From positions 1 through 64,000 of the forward strand of contig NZ_FOVH01000031.1 in the NCBI RefSeq assembly GCF_900115095.1: a DNA stretch of 64,000 nt, given 5' to 3'. The notes below the pieces were generated by a model. It did no database searches. It saw only the letters and a program-made list of their open reading frames with translations, and was not told the DNA's origin. Made by a program: the position numbers and the translations under genes. Below, piece after piece: positions 1 to 8,717 of the stretch (the stretch's first letter is position 1; every line of letters starts with the position of its first letter). This DNA comes from Actinomadura madurae. Its GTDB lineage: Bacteria > Actinomycetota > Actinomycetes > Streptosporangiales > Streptosporangiaceae.

Positions 1-617
1 GCGTCGCCGCCGGTGAACAGCACACTGGTCACCTGCGGATGCGCCAGCAGGTAGTCGCGCAACGCGGCCGGCCGGTCCCCGGCCATCTTCAGATCGGCCT
101 CGCCCACGAACTGGGCCCACCGGAAGCAGTAGGTGCAGTACGCGTGACAGGTCTGCCCCTGCTTGGGAAAGTACAGCACCGTCTCGTCGTACTTGTGCTG
201 CATCCCGGGGATCTTGCCGTCCCCGAAGCTGGGGATGTTCAGCTCCATCTGCCCGGCCGGATGCGGGTTCAGCTTCATCCGCACCCGATGCGCCGCCGCC
301 TCCACCTCGGCCTTGGGCGCATCGCGCCGCAACAGATCCGACAACACCGCCACATCCTCGGCCGGCAGCATGTCCTCCTGCGGGAACACCAGCCGGTACA
401 TCGGATCATCGGGCGCCGCCGACCAGTCGATGAGCTCCTCGACCACATAGGCGTTGGTCCGAAACGGCAGCACCGTGGCCACCGCCCGGGTCGCCAGCCG
501 CTGCTCGGGCGACAACCCCGCCCGAGCGGTCAACTCCTCCAGGTGCTTGGCCGTGAAGGCACGGAACTTGCGACCGGTGGATCCCACCGCGGGAGCCGCG
601 TCGTTCACCAGTGTCAC
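1..617 (-). CDS. KamA family radical SAM protein (lysine 2,3-aminomutase-like), 3' end outside the window
   Basis: This is the N-terminal part (about 205 residues) of a radical SAM enzyme of the lysine 2,3-aminomutase/KamA family. The radical SAM cysteine motif CHAYCTYC (CxxxCxxC) is at about residues 164-171, followed by FRWAQF and the glycine motif VLFTGGDA, all typical of KamA homologues. The family uses a 4Fe-4S cluster, S-adenosylmethionine and usually PLP; the PLP lysine would lie beyond the window edge. I chose the GTG at 617 because AAGGAG lies 9 bases upstream; a second GTG three codons downstream is possible. It starts 19 bases after the upstream gene on the same strand, so the two are probably co-transcribed. 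Whether the substrate is lysine cannot be told from this fragment. Confidence 0.85.
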   Translation of the reverse strand, partial: MTLVNDAAPAVGSTGRKFRAFTAKHLEELTARAGLSPEQRLATRAVATVLPFRTNAYVVEELIDWSAAPDDPMYRLVFPQEDMLPAEDVAVLSDLLRRDAPKAEVEAAAHRVRMKLNPHPAGQMELNIPSFGDGKIPGMQHKYDETVLYFPKQGQTCHAYCTYCFRWAQFVGEADLKMAGDRPAALRDYLLAHPQVTSVLFTGGD

Positions 618-636
618 GTGTTGGTACTCCTTGCTG

Positions 637-1995
637 TCACCCGCGTCGCGGGACGCGGTGGGTGCAGACGGGCTTGGCCTGGGAGACCCGGTCGACGTCC
701 ATGACGGCGACCACGGTCAGGCAGTAGTCCACGCTCGGGTTCAGGGCGGTGACCGTGACCTTCGCGGTCCCCGGCGCGGCGCTGGCGAGCGTCGAGGGCG
801 GGCGCCCCGACGGACCGCCGACGACATAGTGCGCGGCCCGCCCCCCGCTGCGGTCCGTCCAGGTGACCTCGATCGAGATCCTGCCGTCGACGATCCGCAC
901 CTGCCCCGGCACGTACTCCTGGACGGGCTTCAGCGACGTCGGGGCGGACGCGGGAGGCCGGGAGGGCTTCGCCTGGGACGTCCGCGTCCCGGGGGCCGGC
1001 GTCCCGGGCGTTCGCGCCGGTGAAGGGGCCGGCGGCGAGGACGCCGCTCGCGTCGGCCGCCCGGTGGTCTCGCTCCCGGCCGTCAGGGTGGTGACACCGA
1101 CCGCCGTCCCGGCGAGGACGAGGACCGCCAGGGCCGCCGCCAGCACGGGCTTGCGGCGCCCGCGGCGGTGGACCGGAGCCGCGGGCGCGGCCAGGGCCGC
1201 CGCCGCCTCCCGGGGGTCGAAGGTGTCACCCGGCTCGGGTGCCGTCTCCTCCCATGACCATCCCGTGAGGTTCTCCCAGTCGTTGGAGGGAGAGGGCTCC
1301 ACGGGCTCGACCGGGGCGTCGCCGTCGCCGGGCACGTGGACAGGGCCGGGCGCGGGAACGGGTGCGGGGGCGGCGTCGGGGGCGGCCTCGGGGGCGGTGG
1401 CAGCCCGGGATGTCCGCCAGGAAGCGACCAGTTTGTCGGTCGGAGCGACGGACCTGTCCGGCGGCGGCTCCGCGGCTTCGCCCGGATGCGGCGGTTCCGG
1501 AAGGTCTCCCGGACGCGGTCGCTCCGGGGCGTCTCCCGGACGGTCCGGACGGGCGACCGGTTCGGAGGGCACCGCCGTCGGGAGCGCCCACGGTTCCGGG
1601 GGCGGCTCGGGGAGCAGGTCAGGCTCCGCGCCGCCGGCGGGCTCGGGGGCGCCGAGCATCGTCATCAGATCCGACAAGGACAGCGGCCCGGTGTTCGCGA
1701 TCACTTCTGGACCGAAAAGGTCGCCGCGTTCGGTGAAAAAGCCGTGGACGAGCACGGTGGAGCCTCGCGCGGCCAGGTCGCCGGCCAGGTGCGGGACTCC
1801 CGCCCCGGGGAGGTTCTCGTCGAATTCCGGCCCGAACACGAACGCGGCCGGGGGCCCCACATGGCCGCTCTCGTGCAGCTCCCACAGCTCGGTGGCGGAG
1901 GCGACGTCGATCACGGTCCGGAACCGTCCGGTGCCGCGCAGTTTCCCTGACAGGCCCCGGTCTCCCGCCACCACGAGGTCGGGCGCAGTAGTCAT
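637..1995 (-). CDS. Membrane-anchored protein with Pro-rich linker and C-terminal FN3-like domain
   Basis: A protein of 452 residues with no firm family assignment. Residues 1-115 form an alpha/beta-looking domain (starting MTTAPDLVVAGDRGLSG). A long Pro/Glu/Ala-rich linker with many PEPP-type stretches follows, then one transmembrane helix (AAALAVLVLAGTAVGV) preceded by a basic RRGRRK patch. A Pro/Ser/Thr-rich segment and a fibronectin type III-like beta domain end the protein (ISIEVTWTDRSGG, then VDYCLTVVAV). The topology suggests a cytoplasmic N-terminus and an FN3-like domain outside. It is divergent from the MoxR operon at 2248 and sits directly before the radical SAM gene. The longer upstream reading frame to about 5211 is antisense to real genes, so I start at the ATG at 1995. 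Function unknown. Confidence 0.75.
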   Translation of the reverse strand: MTTAPDLVVAGDRGLSGKLRGTGRFRTVIDVASATELWELHESGHVGPPAAFVFGPEFDENLPGAGVPHLAGDLAARGSTVLVHGFFTERGDLFGPEVIANTGPLSLSDLMTMLGAPEPAGGAEPDLLPEPPPEPWALPTAVPSEPVARPDRPGDAPERPRPGDLPEPPHPGEAAEPPPDRSVAPTDKLVASWRTSRAATAPEAAPDAAPAPVPAPGPVHVPGDGDAPVEPVEPSPSNDWENLTGWSWEETAPEPGDTFDPREAAAALAAPAAPVHRRGRRKPVLAAALAVLVLAGTAVGVTTLTAGSETTGRPTRAASSPPAPSPARTPGTPAPGTRTSQAKPSRPPASAPTSLKPVQEYVPGQVRIVDGRISIEVTWTDRSGGRAAHYVVGGPSGRPPSTLASAAPGTAKVTVTALNPSVDYCLTVVAVMDVDRVSQAKPVCTHRVPRRG

Positions 1996-2247
1996 CACAC
2001 GTGTCCTCAGTGCTGTCGTCGTCGGCCGGACTGGGACGAATCCGGTTTCCACTGATGACAGTCCAGGCAAAAGGCCTCGCCGCCATCCCCACCCTGCGGC
2101 GGAATCGGCGGGCCCTCGGCGCTCGCGGCGCGCGTCGCGGATCCGTCCCCGATTTCGAGATGCGCATCGCGCGCCGCTCCGGACTGTCAGCCCTGGGGAT
2201 CCCTCATGCGTGTGCACAGCGTGGAAGAAGACGAAGGAGTGCCTCCG

Positions 2248-4092
2248 ATGGCGCGTGGAAGGACCGAGGCGAAGGGGCGCTCGCGCCTCGGCGGCTGGGG
2301 CGCGGCGGGCCTGGCGGTCGTGGCGCTGGCGGCGACGCTGTTCGGCGGTGGCCGGGTCGGCCAGGCCGTCGAGTCGTTCGACGGCAGCGCCTGGCTCTGG
2401 AGCCGGACGGCCGGCGAGGTGGACCGGGTCAACCCCGACAGCGGCAAGGTGGAGCAGCGCCGCGAGGTGACCGACGCCAAGGGCCACCGGGTGCAGGTCA
2501 CCCAGAACGACCAGCACCTGCTCATCCACGACCTCGACACCGGCCGCGTGTCCTCCCTGGACCTGAGCGGCCTCGGCCTGTCGGGACGGCTGAACGTCGG
2601 GACCAAGGACGACCAGCATCTGGTGATGGGCTCGTCCGTGGCCGCGATCGTCGGCCGCACCACCGGCGAGGTGCGCGCGCTCGATCCCGCCACGCTGCGT
2701 CCCGTGGGGCCCGTCCTGCGGCTGCCCGGGCCGCTGGTCGGCGGCGAGTTCGACTCCGCCGGGCTGCTGTGGGTGGGGGTGCCCGGCCAGGGGACGGTCG
2801 CGGCGCTGAAGGTCTCCGCGCAGGGCGTCGCCGTCTCCCGCACCGTGGAGGTCGCCAAGCCCGGCGCCGACCTCGTGCTGAGCGTGCTCGACCAGGGCGC
2901 GCTCGCGGTCGACCGCGGCGGGCGCGACCTGGTGGTCGCGACCGAAAGCGGCGCCCGCCGGATCACGGCGCCGGTCCCGCTCGCCGGGGCGATGGTGCCC
3001 GACCGCACGCACGGCGCGCTCGCGGTCGTCACCGTCCCGGCCGCCGGTGCGCTGGTCACGCTGGGCGACGTCGGCAAGGGCGGCCCGGTCCTGTCGTCGC
3101 CGCTGCGCGATCCCGTCCAGGAGCCGGCCGTGCCGTTCGCGGGCAAGGTGTACATCCCCGTCCGGGAGACCGGGCAGGTCCGGATCCAGGACCCCACCGG
3201 ACGGCAGACCGGGGTGCTCTCCATGCCGGAGGGACGCGGCGACCTGGTCCTGCAGGTCCGGGAGAACAACCTGTTCGTCAACGCGCCCGGCAGCCCGAAC
3301 GCGCAGGTGGTGGACGCCGGCGGCCGGGTGAGGATGATCGGCAAGTACCCCGTCGGCCCGGGGCGGGGAGGCGACCGGCCGGGACGGACGCCCCCCGGGG
3401 ACGGCCCGCCCCTGGTGGAGGCCCCCCCGGTGGATCCGCGGTTCCCCGACCCCGTGCTCCCGGACCTTCCTCCCACGCGCATCTCGCCCGCGCCGCCGCG
3501 GACGGAGGCTCCCACGCCGACCCCTCCCGGGCCCGAGCGGGGCACCAGGCCCTCGACCGCGCCCACGACGCGCGAGCCACGCCCCCCGTCCCCCGGTGGC
3601 GGGTCCGCCGCACCGAGACCCACGACGTCGAAGCCGCGGCCTGGGCCGACATCGTCGAAGCCGACGTCGAAGCCCTCCTCGAAGCCGACATCGAAGCCGT
3701 CCTCCAAACCGAAGCCGAAGCCCACGTCGAAGCCGAAGCCGAAGCCGACGAAGAACCCGTACACGCCGCAGCAGGTGTGCAACAGCGGCGGCAGCGGCGG
3801 CGACTACGTCGTGCAGCGGTCGTCGTCGTTCTCCGGCGGGCGCGTCTACCAGCTCTACAGCCCCAGCACGAAGAAGAACTGCGCGGTCACGATGAAGACC
3901 GCGAACGTCGGCAAGGGCACCAGCGTCTGGGTCCGGCTGGAGAAGCAGACCGGAGGCGCCGACGGCTATGACAGCGGCACGTTCAAGTACTACGCAGGGC
4001 CGGTGTACGTGAACGCGTCCGGCATCTGCGTCCGCTACTCCGGTGGCGCGTCCGGCGCGAGCGCGTCGGCCGGCTGGGGCAACTGCGGCTGA
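2248..4092 (+). CDS. Secreted or membrane-anchored beta-propeller-like protein with Ser-Lys-Pro repeats and Cys-containing C-terminal domain
   Basis: 614 residues. An N-terminal transmembrane or signal-anchor helix (GLAVVALAATLFGGG) is followed by about 330 residues of repeating beta-type sequence reminiscent of a propeller (VDRVNPDSGKV, VRALDPATL, VRIQDPTGRQ). Then comes a Pro-rich linker, a run of SKPTSKPSSKPKPKP-type repeats (about 3655-3765) and a C-terminal domain of about 110 residues containing several cysteines (VCNSGG, KKNCAVTMK, GICVRYSGG, WGNCG). That last domain resembles extracellular domains of secreted actinomycete proteins. The ATG at 2248 has AAGGAG 8 bases upstream; an ATG at 2206 lacks a comparable site. 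It is 15 bases before the MoxR gene, so probably the first gene of that operon. The exact role is unknown; a cell-envelope function is inferred. Confidence 0.8.
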   Translation: MARGRTEAKGRSRLGGWGAAGLAVVALAATLFGGGRVGQAVESFDGSAWLWSRTAGEVDRVNPDSGKVEQRREVTDAKGHRVQVTQNDQHLLIHDLDTGRVSSLDLSGLGLSGRLNVGTKDDQHLVMGSSVAAIVGRTTGEVRALDPATLRPVGPVLRLPGPLVGGEFDSAGLLWVGVPGQGTVAALKVSAQGVAVSRTVEVAKPGADLVLSVLDQGALAVDRGGRDLVVATESGARRITAPVPLAGAMVPDRTHGALAVVTVPAAGALVTLGDVGKGGPVLSSPLRDPVQEPAVPFAGKVYIPVRETGQVRIQDPTGRQTGVLSMPEGRGDLVLQVRENNLFVNAPGSPNAQVVDAGGRVRMIGKYPVGPGRGGDRPGRTPPGDGPPLVEAPPVDPRFPDPVLPDLPPTRISPAPPRTEAPTPTPPGPERGTRPSTAPTTREPRPPSPGGGSAAPRPTTSKPRPGPTSSKPTSKPSSKPTSKPSSKPKPKPTSKPKPKPTKNPYTPQQVCNSGGSGGDYVVQRSSSFSGGRVYQLYSPSTKKNCAVTMKTANVGKGTSVWVRLEKQTGGADGYDSGTFKYYAGPVYVNASGICVRYSGGASGASASAGWGNCG

Positions 4093-4107
4093 CCGGGAGG
4101 GACGACG

Positions 4108-5100
4108 TTGAGCATCACCACGGTCGATTCCGCCGCGCCCACGGGCGAGGAGGCGGTGCTGGCGGCCGACGCCTTCGAGCGGATGGCGGCGGGCGTCGGG
4201 TCGGTGGCCCGCTGCGCGCCCGCGACGGTGCGGCTGGTCCTCACCGCGTTCGCCGCGGGCGGGCACGTGCTGCTGGAGGACCTGCCCGGCATGGGCAAGA
4301 CGACGCTGGCCCGCGCGCTGGCCGCGGTGACCGGCGGGACGGTCCGCCGCGTGCAGTGCACCCCGGACCTGCTGCCGTCCGACATCACCGGCGTGACGAT
4401 CTACAACGACCGGACCCGGGAGTTCGAGTTCCACCCCGGCCCGGTCTTCGGCAACGTCGTCATCGTGGACGAGATCAACCGGGCCTCGCCGAAGACCCAG
4501 TCCGCGCTGCTGGAGGTCATGCAGGAGGAGCAGGTCACCGTGGACGGGACGGCGCATCCGGCGCCGAGCCCGTTCCTGGTCGTCGCGACGCAGAACCCGC
4601 TCGACCTGGAGGGCACGTTCCCGCTGCCGGAGGCCCAGCTCGACCGCTTCCTGATGCGGCTGTCGCTGGGATACCCCGCCGAGGAGGCCGAGCTGGCGCT
4701 GATGCGCGGCTCGTCCCGCACCGCCCCCGAGGACCTGGACCCGGTGCTGGACGGTGAGGGCATGGCGCGGCTCGCCGCCGCCGCCGACCGGGTCATCGTC
4801 GCCGACCCGGTCTACGAGTACGTGCTGCGGCTGGCCCAGCACACCCGCCGGCATCCGCGGCTGCGGGCCGGGGTCTCGCCGCGCGCGTCCATCGCGCTGT
4901 GCGAGGGGGCGCGCATGTACGCGCTGGCCGCCGGCCGCGTGTACGTCACCCCCGAGGACGTCAAGGCCCTCGCCGGGCCGGTGTGGGGGCACCGGCTGGT
5001 GCCGCTGTCGGGCGCCGCCACCGCGCAGGAGGCCGCCCTGCTGCTGGACGAGGTCCTGGACGAGGTCCCGGTGCCCGGCCCGCACGAGAACCGGCGCTAG
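4108..5100 (+). CDS. MoxR family AAA ATPase
   Basis: 330 residues, the usual length for MoxR ATPases, which act as chaperone-like ATPases often paired with DUF58 and VWA or transglutaminase proteins. Walker A is GMGKTT (about residues 60-65, LLEDLPGMGKTTLARAL), Walker B is VIVDEINRASPKTQ, sensor 1 is VVATQNPLDLEGTFPLPEA, and the arginine region is QLDRFLMRL. All key residues are present, so an active enzyme is likely. Translation starts at TTG 4108 behind GGGAGGGACG. The stop at 5100 is 2 bases before the DUF58 start, so the genes are co-transcribed. The neighbourhood MoxR/DUF58/transglutaminase-like is a standard actinobacterial envelope-associated operon. Confidence 0.95.
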   Translation: MSITTVDSAAPTGEEAVLAADAFERMAAGVGSVARCAPATVRLVLTAFAAGGHVLLEDLPGMGKTTLARALAAVTGGTVRRVQCTPDLLPSDITGVTIYNDRTREFEFHPGPVFGNVVIVDEINRASPKTQSALLEVMQEEQVTVDGTAHPAPSPFLVVATQNPLDLEGTFPLPEAQLDRFLMRLSLGYPAEEAELALMRGSSRTAPEDLDPVLDGEGMARLAAAADRVIVADPVYEYVLRLAQHTRRHPRLRAGVSPRASIALCEGARMYALAAGRVYVTPEDVKALAGPVWGHRLVPLSGAATAQEAALLLDEVLDEVPVPGPHENRR

Positions 5101-5102
5101 AC

Positions 5103-6239
5103 ATGGGAGGCGGCTCGCCCCGCCCCACCCGCCGCGGCTGGGGCCTGCTCGCGTCGGGGGCCGTCCTGGCGGGCGGGGGCCTGGCCCTCGGCTACCTGGC
5201 GCCGGCCGCACTCGGCGTGATGGCGTTCCCCACGGTCGCGCTGGCCGCGGCCCTGGCCCGGCGCCCCCGAGCGACCCGCGTGCACCGCCGCGTCACCAAC
5301 GCGCGGGTGCGCGCCGGCGGGTCCGTCACCGTCACCCTCGAAACCGGCGGCGGGCACGCCGGGCGCGTGACCGCCGCCGAACGCGTCACCACGCCCGCCG
5401 GCGCCTTCGTCCTCCCGCTGGGGCGGGCCCGCGCCCAGATCCGCTACGAGCTGTCCGCGGAGCGGCGGGGCGCTCTGGAGGTGGGCCCGCTCGACCTGGT
5501 GCGCACCGACCCGCTCGGGCTCGTCCGGTCCGTCCGGCGGGCCGACGACGAGACCGTGCGGCTGCTCGTCCATCCCCGGCACCACGAACTCGCCGCGCCG
5601 CCCGCGGCCGGTTCCGGCGGCCGGGACACCTCGTCGGCCGTGATCCGGGCGACCGAGGGCGCCTTCGCGGGGCTGCGCGAGCACGCGCCCGGCGACGACA
5701 TCCGCCAGATCCACTGGCGGACGTCGGCCCGCCGCGGCCGCCTGATGGTGCGCGAGCACGCCGACTCGGCCCGTCCCGGCGTCAGCGTCCTCGTCGACGA
5801 CCGCCGGGGCCCGGCGGAACTGGACGACCTCGCCGAGGCGGCGGCGTCGATCGTGCTGGCCGCCCCGGACGTCCCGGTCGACCTGGCCCTGGCCGGCGGC
5901 GGCCGCTCGCCCGCCGACGCGGGCGTCACCGCGCACCTGGACCTGCTCGCCGAGGCTGCGGCCCGCCCGGACGCGGACTTCCCGGCGGCCTGCGCGCGGC
6001 TGCGCTCCGGCCCCCGCGGCCGCGCGGTGGTGCTGCTGCCCGCCGCCGCGGCTCCGGCGGACGTCGCCGCGGCGGCGGAGGCCCTCTCAGCGCGCCGCGT
6101 CCTGTCCCTGGTCGGGCTGGTGGGCCCCGCGGCCGGGGCGGCGGCGCCGGTGCTCCCGTCCGGGGTCCGGCTCTTGCACGCCGACACCCCGGAGGACTTC
6201 GCCGCCGGCTGGAACCAGAGCCGCTGGTGGACGCGGTGA
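5103..6239 (+). CDS. DUF58 domain-containing protein
   Basis: 378 residues. Two adjacent hydrophobic segments near the N-terminus (LLASGAVLAGGGLALGYL, then a second one) anchor it in the membrane. The DUF58 signature lies in the C-terminal half: LREHAPGDDIRQIHWRTSAR followed by RGRLMVREHA at about residues 197-225. DUF58 proteins have a VWA-like fold and work next to MoxR ATPases; their biochemical role is not settled. The ATG at 5103 follows the MoxR stop by 2 bases. The stop overlaps the next start (GTGA), so the two are translationally coupled. Confidence 0.92.
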   Translation: MGGGSPRPTRRGWGLLASGAVLAGGGLALGYLAPAALGVMAFPTVALAAALARRPRATRVHRRVTNARVRAGGSVTVTLETGGGHAGRVTAAERVTTPAGAFVLPLGRARAQIRYELSAERRGALEVGPLDLVRTDPLGLVRSVRRADDETVRLLVHPRHHELAAPPAAGSGGRDTSSAVIRATEGAFAGLREHAPGDDIRQIHWRTSARRGRLMVREHADSARPGVSVLVDDRRGPAELDDLAEAAASIVLAAPDVPVDLALAGGGRSPADAGVTAHLDLLAEAAARPDADFPAACARLRSGPRGRAVVLLPAAAAPADVAAAAEALSARRVLSLVGLVGPAAGAAAPVLPSGVRLLHADTPEDFAAGWNQSRWWTR

Positions 6240-8449
6240 GCCGCGGACGGGACGTCCTCGCGGCGGTCACGGTGGCGATGGCGGCGGCGGCCCCGGCACC
6301 GCTGCTGGCCGCCGGGTACGAGCGGCCCGCACCGGTGGCGGCCGTCCTCGTCGGCACGGCGATCGCGGCGGCGGCCGTCACGGCGGCGGCGCACCGGCTG
6401 CTGCGGGGGCCCGTCGCCGTGCCGGCGGGGCTGCCCGCGGCGGCGGTCGTGCTGCTCGCGCTGGCCGCCTGGTCGCCCGGACCGGTCAAGGCGCCGGTGC
6501 CCGCGGTGGTGGACGCCGTGCTGCACTCCGGGCCCCGCATCCTGACCACCGCGCCGCACCCCCCGGCGACCGTGGACCTGCTGGCGTTCCCCGTCCTGGC
6601 GGTCTGGCTCGCCGCCGCCGTCGCGACCGCGCTGCGCCGCGACGGGCGGGTCCTGCCCGCGCTGTTCCCCTGCGCGCTGCTCCTGTGCGGGGCCGCCGCG
6701 CTCAACCCGGAGGCGATCGAGGCCGGATACCTGTCGGTGGGGCTGCTGGGAGGCGCCGCCGCGCCGGCGCTGGCCTCCGCCCCGCAGACCGCGCCGGACA
6801 CCTCCCGGGCCGGGTTCGCGCTGCGGGTGAGGACGCCCTCCGCCGCGCGTCCGCGACGGCGGCCGCTTCCCCGGGTCGCCGCGGCGGGGACGGCGGTGGC
6901 GTGCGCGGTGGCCCTTCCCGGCGTCGGCGCGGCGGTCGCGATGCCCGGGATGCTGGGCGGATGGCCGGTGCGGGCGGACGATCCGCGCGGGCAGGGCGAC
7001 GTCCCCGACAGGCCCCGCGAGGTGCGCAACCCGCTCGCGTACCTGTCGGGATGGGCCGCCGCCCCCGACGTGCCGCTCATGACGGTGTCGGGACCGCGCA
7101 CCGATCTCCGCTGGGTCGCCCTCGCGGAGTTCACCGGCCCGGTGTGGCTGCCCGACAGCACCTACCGTCCGGCGGGATCGGTCCTGCCGCCCGCCGGCCC
7201 GGTGCCGCCGGGGTCGGTCTCGACCACGGTGCGGGTCTCGGTCCGCGACCTGCCCGGCGACTGGGTGCCCGTCCCCGGGGTCCCCACCCGGGTCGACGGG
7301 ATCCCGGTCGGGCACGACACCGCCTCCGGCACGCTGCTCTCCGCGGACGGCCCGGTGACCGGCCGGTCGTACACGGCGACCGGGGCGGTCCCCGACTGGC
7401 GCGGATGGCGGGGCACCGGCGCCGCGGCCGCCTCCGGTCCGGGGTTCGAGCGCTACCTGCGGTTGCCGCCGGGCGCGCCGGCGAAGCTGGCCGGGATCGC
7501 CCGCTCGGCCGCCGGGGACGGCAGCGCGCACCAGCGCGCGTCCCGGATCGCCGAGTACCTGCGCGACTCCTACACCTTCGCGCCGGGAGCGCCGGGCGGG
7601 CACGGCTACGCCGACCTCGCCGAGCTGCTGGTGGCGCCGGGCCGCAAGGGCGGCGGCGCCACCTCCGAGCAGTTCGCCAGCGCGTTCGCGGTCCTCGCCC
7701 GCGCGGCCGGGCTGCCGAGCCGGGTGGTGGTCGGGTTCGGACCGGGGAGCGGCGGCGACACCCGCCTGATCCGTGCCGGGGACGCGGTGGCCTGGGGCGA
7801 GGTCTACTTCGAGGGCCTCGGGTGGGTGCCCTACGACCCCAACCCGCGGAAGCGCTCGGCGGTGCCCCCGCCCTCGTCGCAGTCGCCGGGAGACAAGGGG
7901 ACGCACTATGACAAGGACGCCCCCAGCGCGGCGGCGGGCGGCGCGGGCGGTGCCGCGCGGTCGTCGGAAGGCGGCGGGTCCGCCCTGCTTCTGGCCGTCC
8001 TTCCGCTGGCGCTCCTCCTGTTCCTCCTGCTCTTCCTGGTCGCGGCGCCGCTGCTGCGGCTGCCGGGCCGGCGCAGGTCCCGGCGAGGCCCGCCGGCCGA
8101 CCGGATCCTGGCGGCGTGGGTGGAACTCCTGGTGGCGCTACGGCTCGCGGGCTCGGCGGTGCCCGCGTCCGCCACGGCAACGGACGTGTCGGCGCGCCTC
8201 GCGACAGAGCTGCCGGGTTCCGATCCCGGACGGCTGCGCCGGCTGAACACGCTGGTGAACGCGGCCGGCTTCGGCGGCCCGGTCACGGCGGACGACGCCG
8301 CCTTCACGTTCGAGCAGGTCCGCCTGCTGGCCGCCGGCCTGCGCCGCTCCAGCCCGCTGCCCCGCCGCCTGTCCTGGTGGTGGAACCCCCGCCCACCGCT
8401 CTGGGCCCTGCGAACGACCCGGCCGGCGTCCGCCGCGAAGCGGCGCTGA
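6236..8449 (+). CDS. TgpA-type transglutaminase-like membrane protein, catalytic Cys and His apparently lost
   Basis: 737 residues. Several N-terminal transmembrane helices occur in the first 240 residues. A periplasmic-side region leads to a transglutaminase-like core at about residues 430-540, then a Pro/Ser linker, another helix (ALLLAVLPLALLLFLLLFL) and a cytoplasmic tail, which is the TgpA layout. In active relatives the core reads roughly CEQFASA and HAWxEVYF. Here those places read TSEQFASAF (Ser for Cys) and DAVAWGEVYFEG (Val for His), with the Asp-containing YDPNP kept. The protein is therefore probably a non-catalytic, substrate-binding or structural version. GTG 6236 overlaps the DUF58 stop by 4 bases; it is the last gene of the operon. 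Confidence 0.88.
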   Translation: MSRGRDVLAAVTVAMAAAAPAPLLAAGYERPAPVAAVLVGTAIAAAAVTAAAHRLLRGPVAVPAGLPAAAVVLLALAAWSPGPVKAPVPAVVDAVLHSGPRILTTAPHPPATVDLLAFPVLAVWLAAAVATALRRDGRVLPALFPCALLLCGAAALNPEAIEAGYLSVGLLGGAAAPALASAPQTAPDTSRAGFALRVRTPSAARPRRRPLPRVAAAGTAVACAVALPGVGAAVAMPGMLGGWPVRADDPRGQGDVPDRPREVRNPLAYLSGWAAAPDVPLMTVSGPRTDLRWVALAEFTGPVWLPDSTYRPAGSVLPPAGPVPPGSVSTTVRVSVRDLPGDWVPVPGVPTRVDGIPVGHDTASGTLLSADGPVTGRSYTATGAVPDWRGWRGTGAAAASGPGFERYLRLPPGAPAKLAGIARSAAGDGSAHQRASRIAEYLRDSYTFAPGAPGGHGYADLAELLVAPGRKGGGATSEQFASAFAVLARAAGLPSRVVVGFGPGSGGDTRLIRAGDAVAWGEVYFEGLGWVPYDPNPRKRSAVPPPSSQSPGDKGTHYDKDAPSAAAGGAGGAARSSEGGGSALLLAVLPLALLLFLLLFLVAAPLLRLPGRRRSRRGPPADRILAAWVELLVALRLAGSAVPASATATDVSARLATELPGSDPGRLRRLNTLVNAAGFGGPVTADDAAFTFEQVRLLAAGLRRSSPLPRRLSWWWNPRPPLWALRTTRPASAAKRR

Positions 8450-8717
8450 CACCGCTTCGGCCGCGCCTCGTCCTGCGCGGTCATCCAGCACGGTGTCGTC
8501 TTCATCACTGAGCGTCGAGCACTCCAATGACCTGCGACTTCCCAGATGCCGAGACGGCCTGCCCGGACCGCCGGGCTTATTCCCGCAACGACCGGTTGAC
8601 GATCACGCCGGTTTCCGGACCGTCCAGAGCAAAGCGCCAGAGCTATGCCGAGGCGCTCGTCCCGCCGGTTCAGTCCTGGCCGGCGAGCGACCGTTCGTGG
8701 AAGGGGGTCGAACACAC
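8450..8717. other. Intergenic region before the T4SS-like locus
   Basis: These 268 bases separate the MoxR operon from the T4SS-like genes. Open frames through them lack a good ribosome binding site. A TTGACG hexamer at about 8596-8601 could be part of a promoter for the downstream operon, but I see no convincing -10 partner. No stem-loop with a T-run was found. No transposon ends or tRNA. Confidence 0.4.

Noticed and set aside
1996..5211. Upstream extension of a 1524-codon minus-strand frame across the MoxR operon
   Set aside because: It is antisense to well-supported MoxR and DUF58 genes; only the part from the ATG at 1995 has domain and codon support.
5444..7906. 820-codon minus-strand frame
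   Set aside because: Mirror of DUF58 and the transglutaminase-like gene; Arg/Gly/Ala-rich with no domain.
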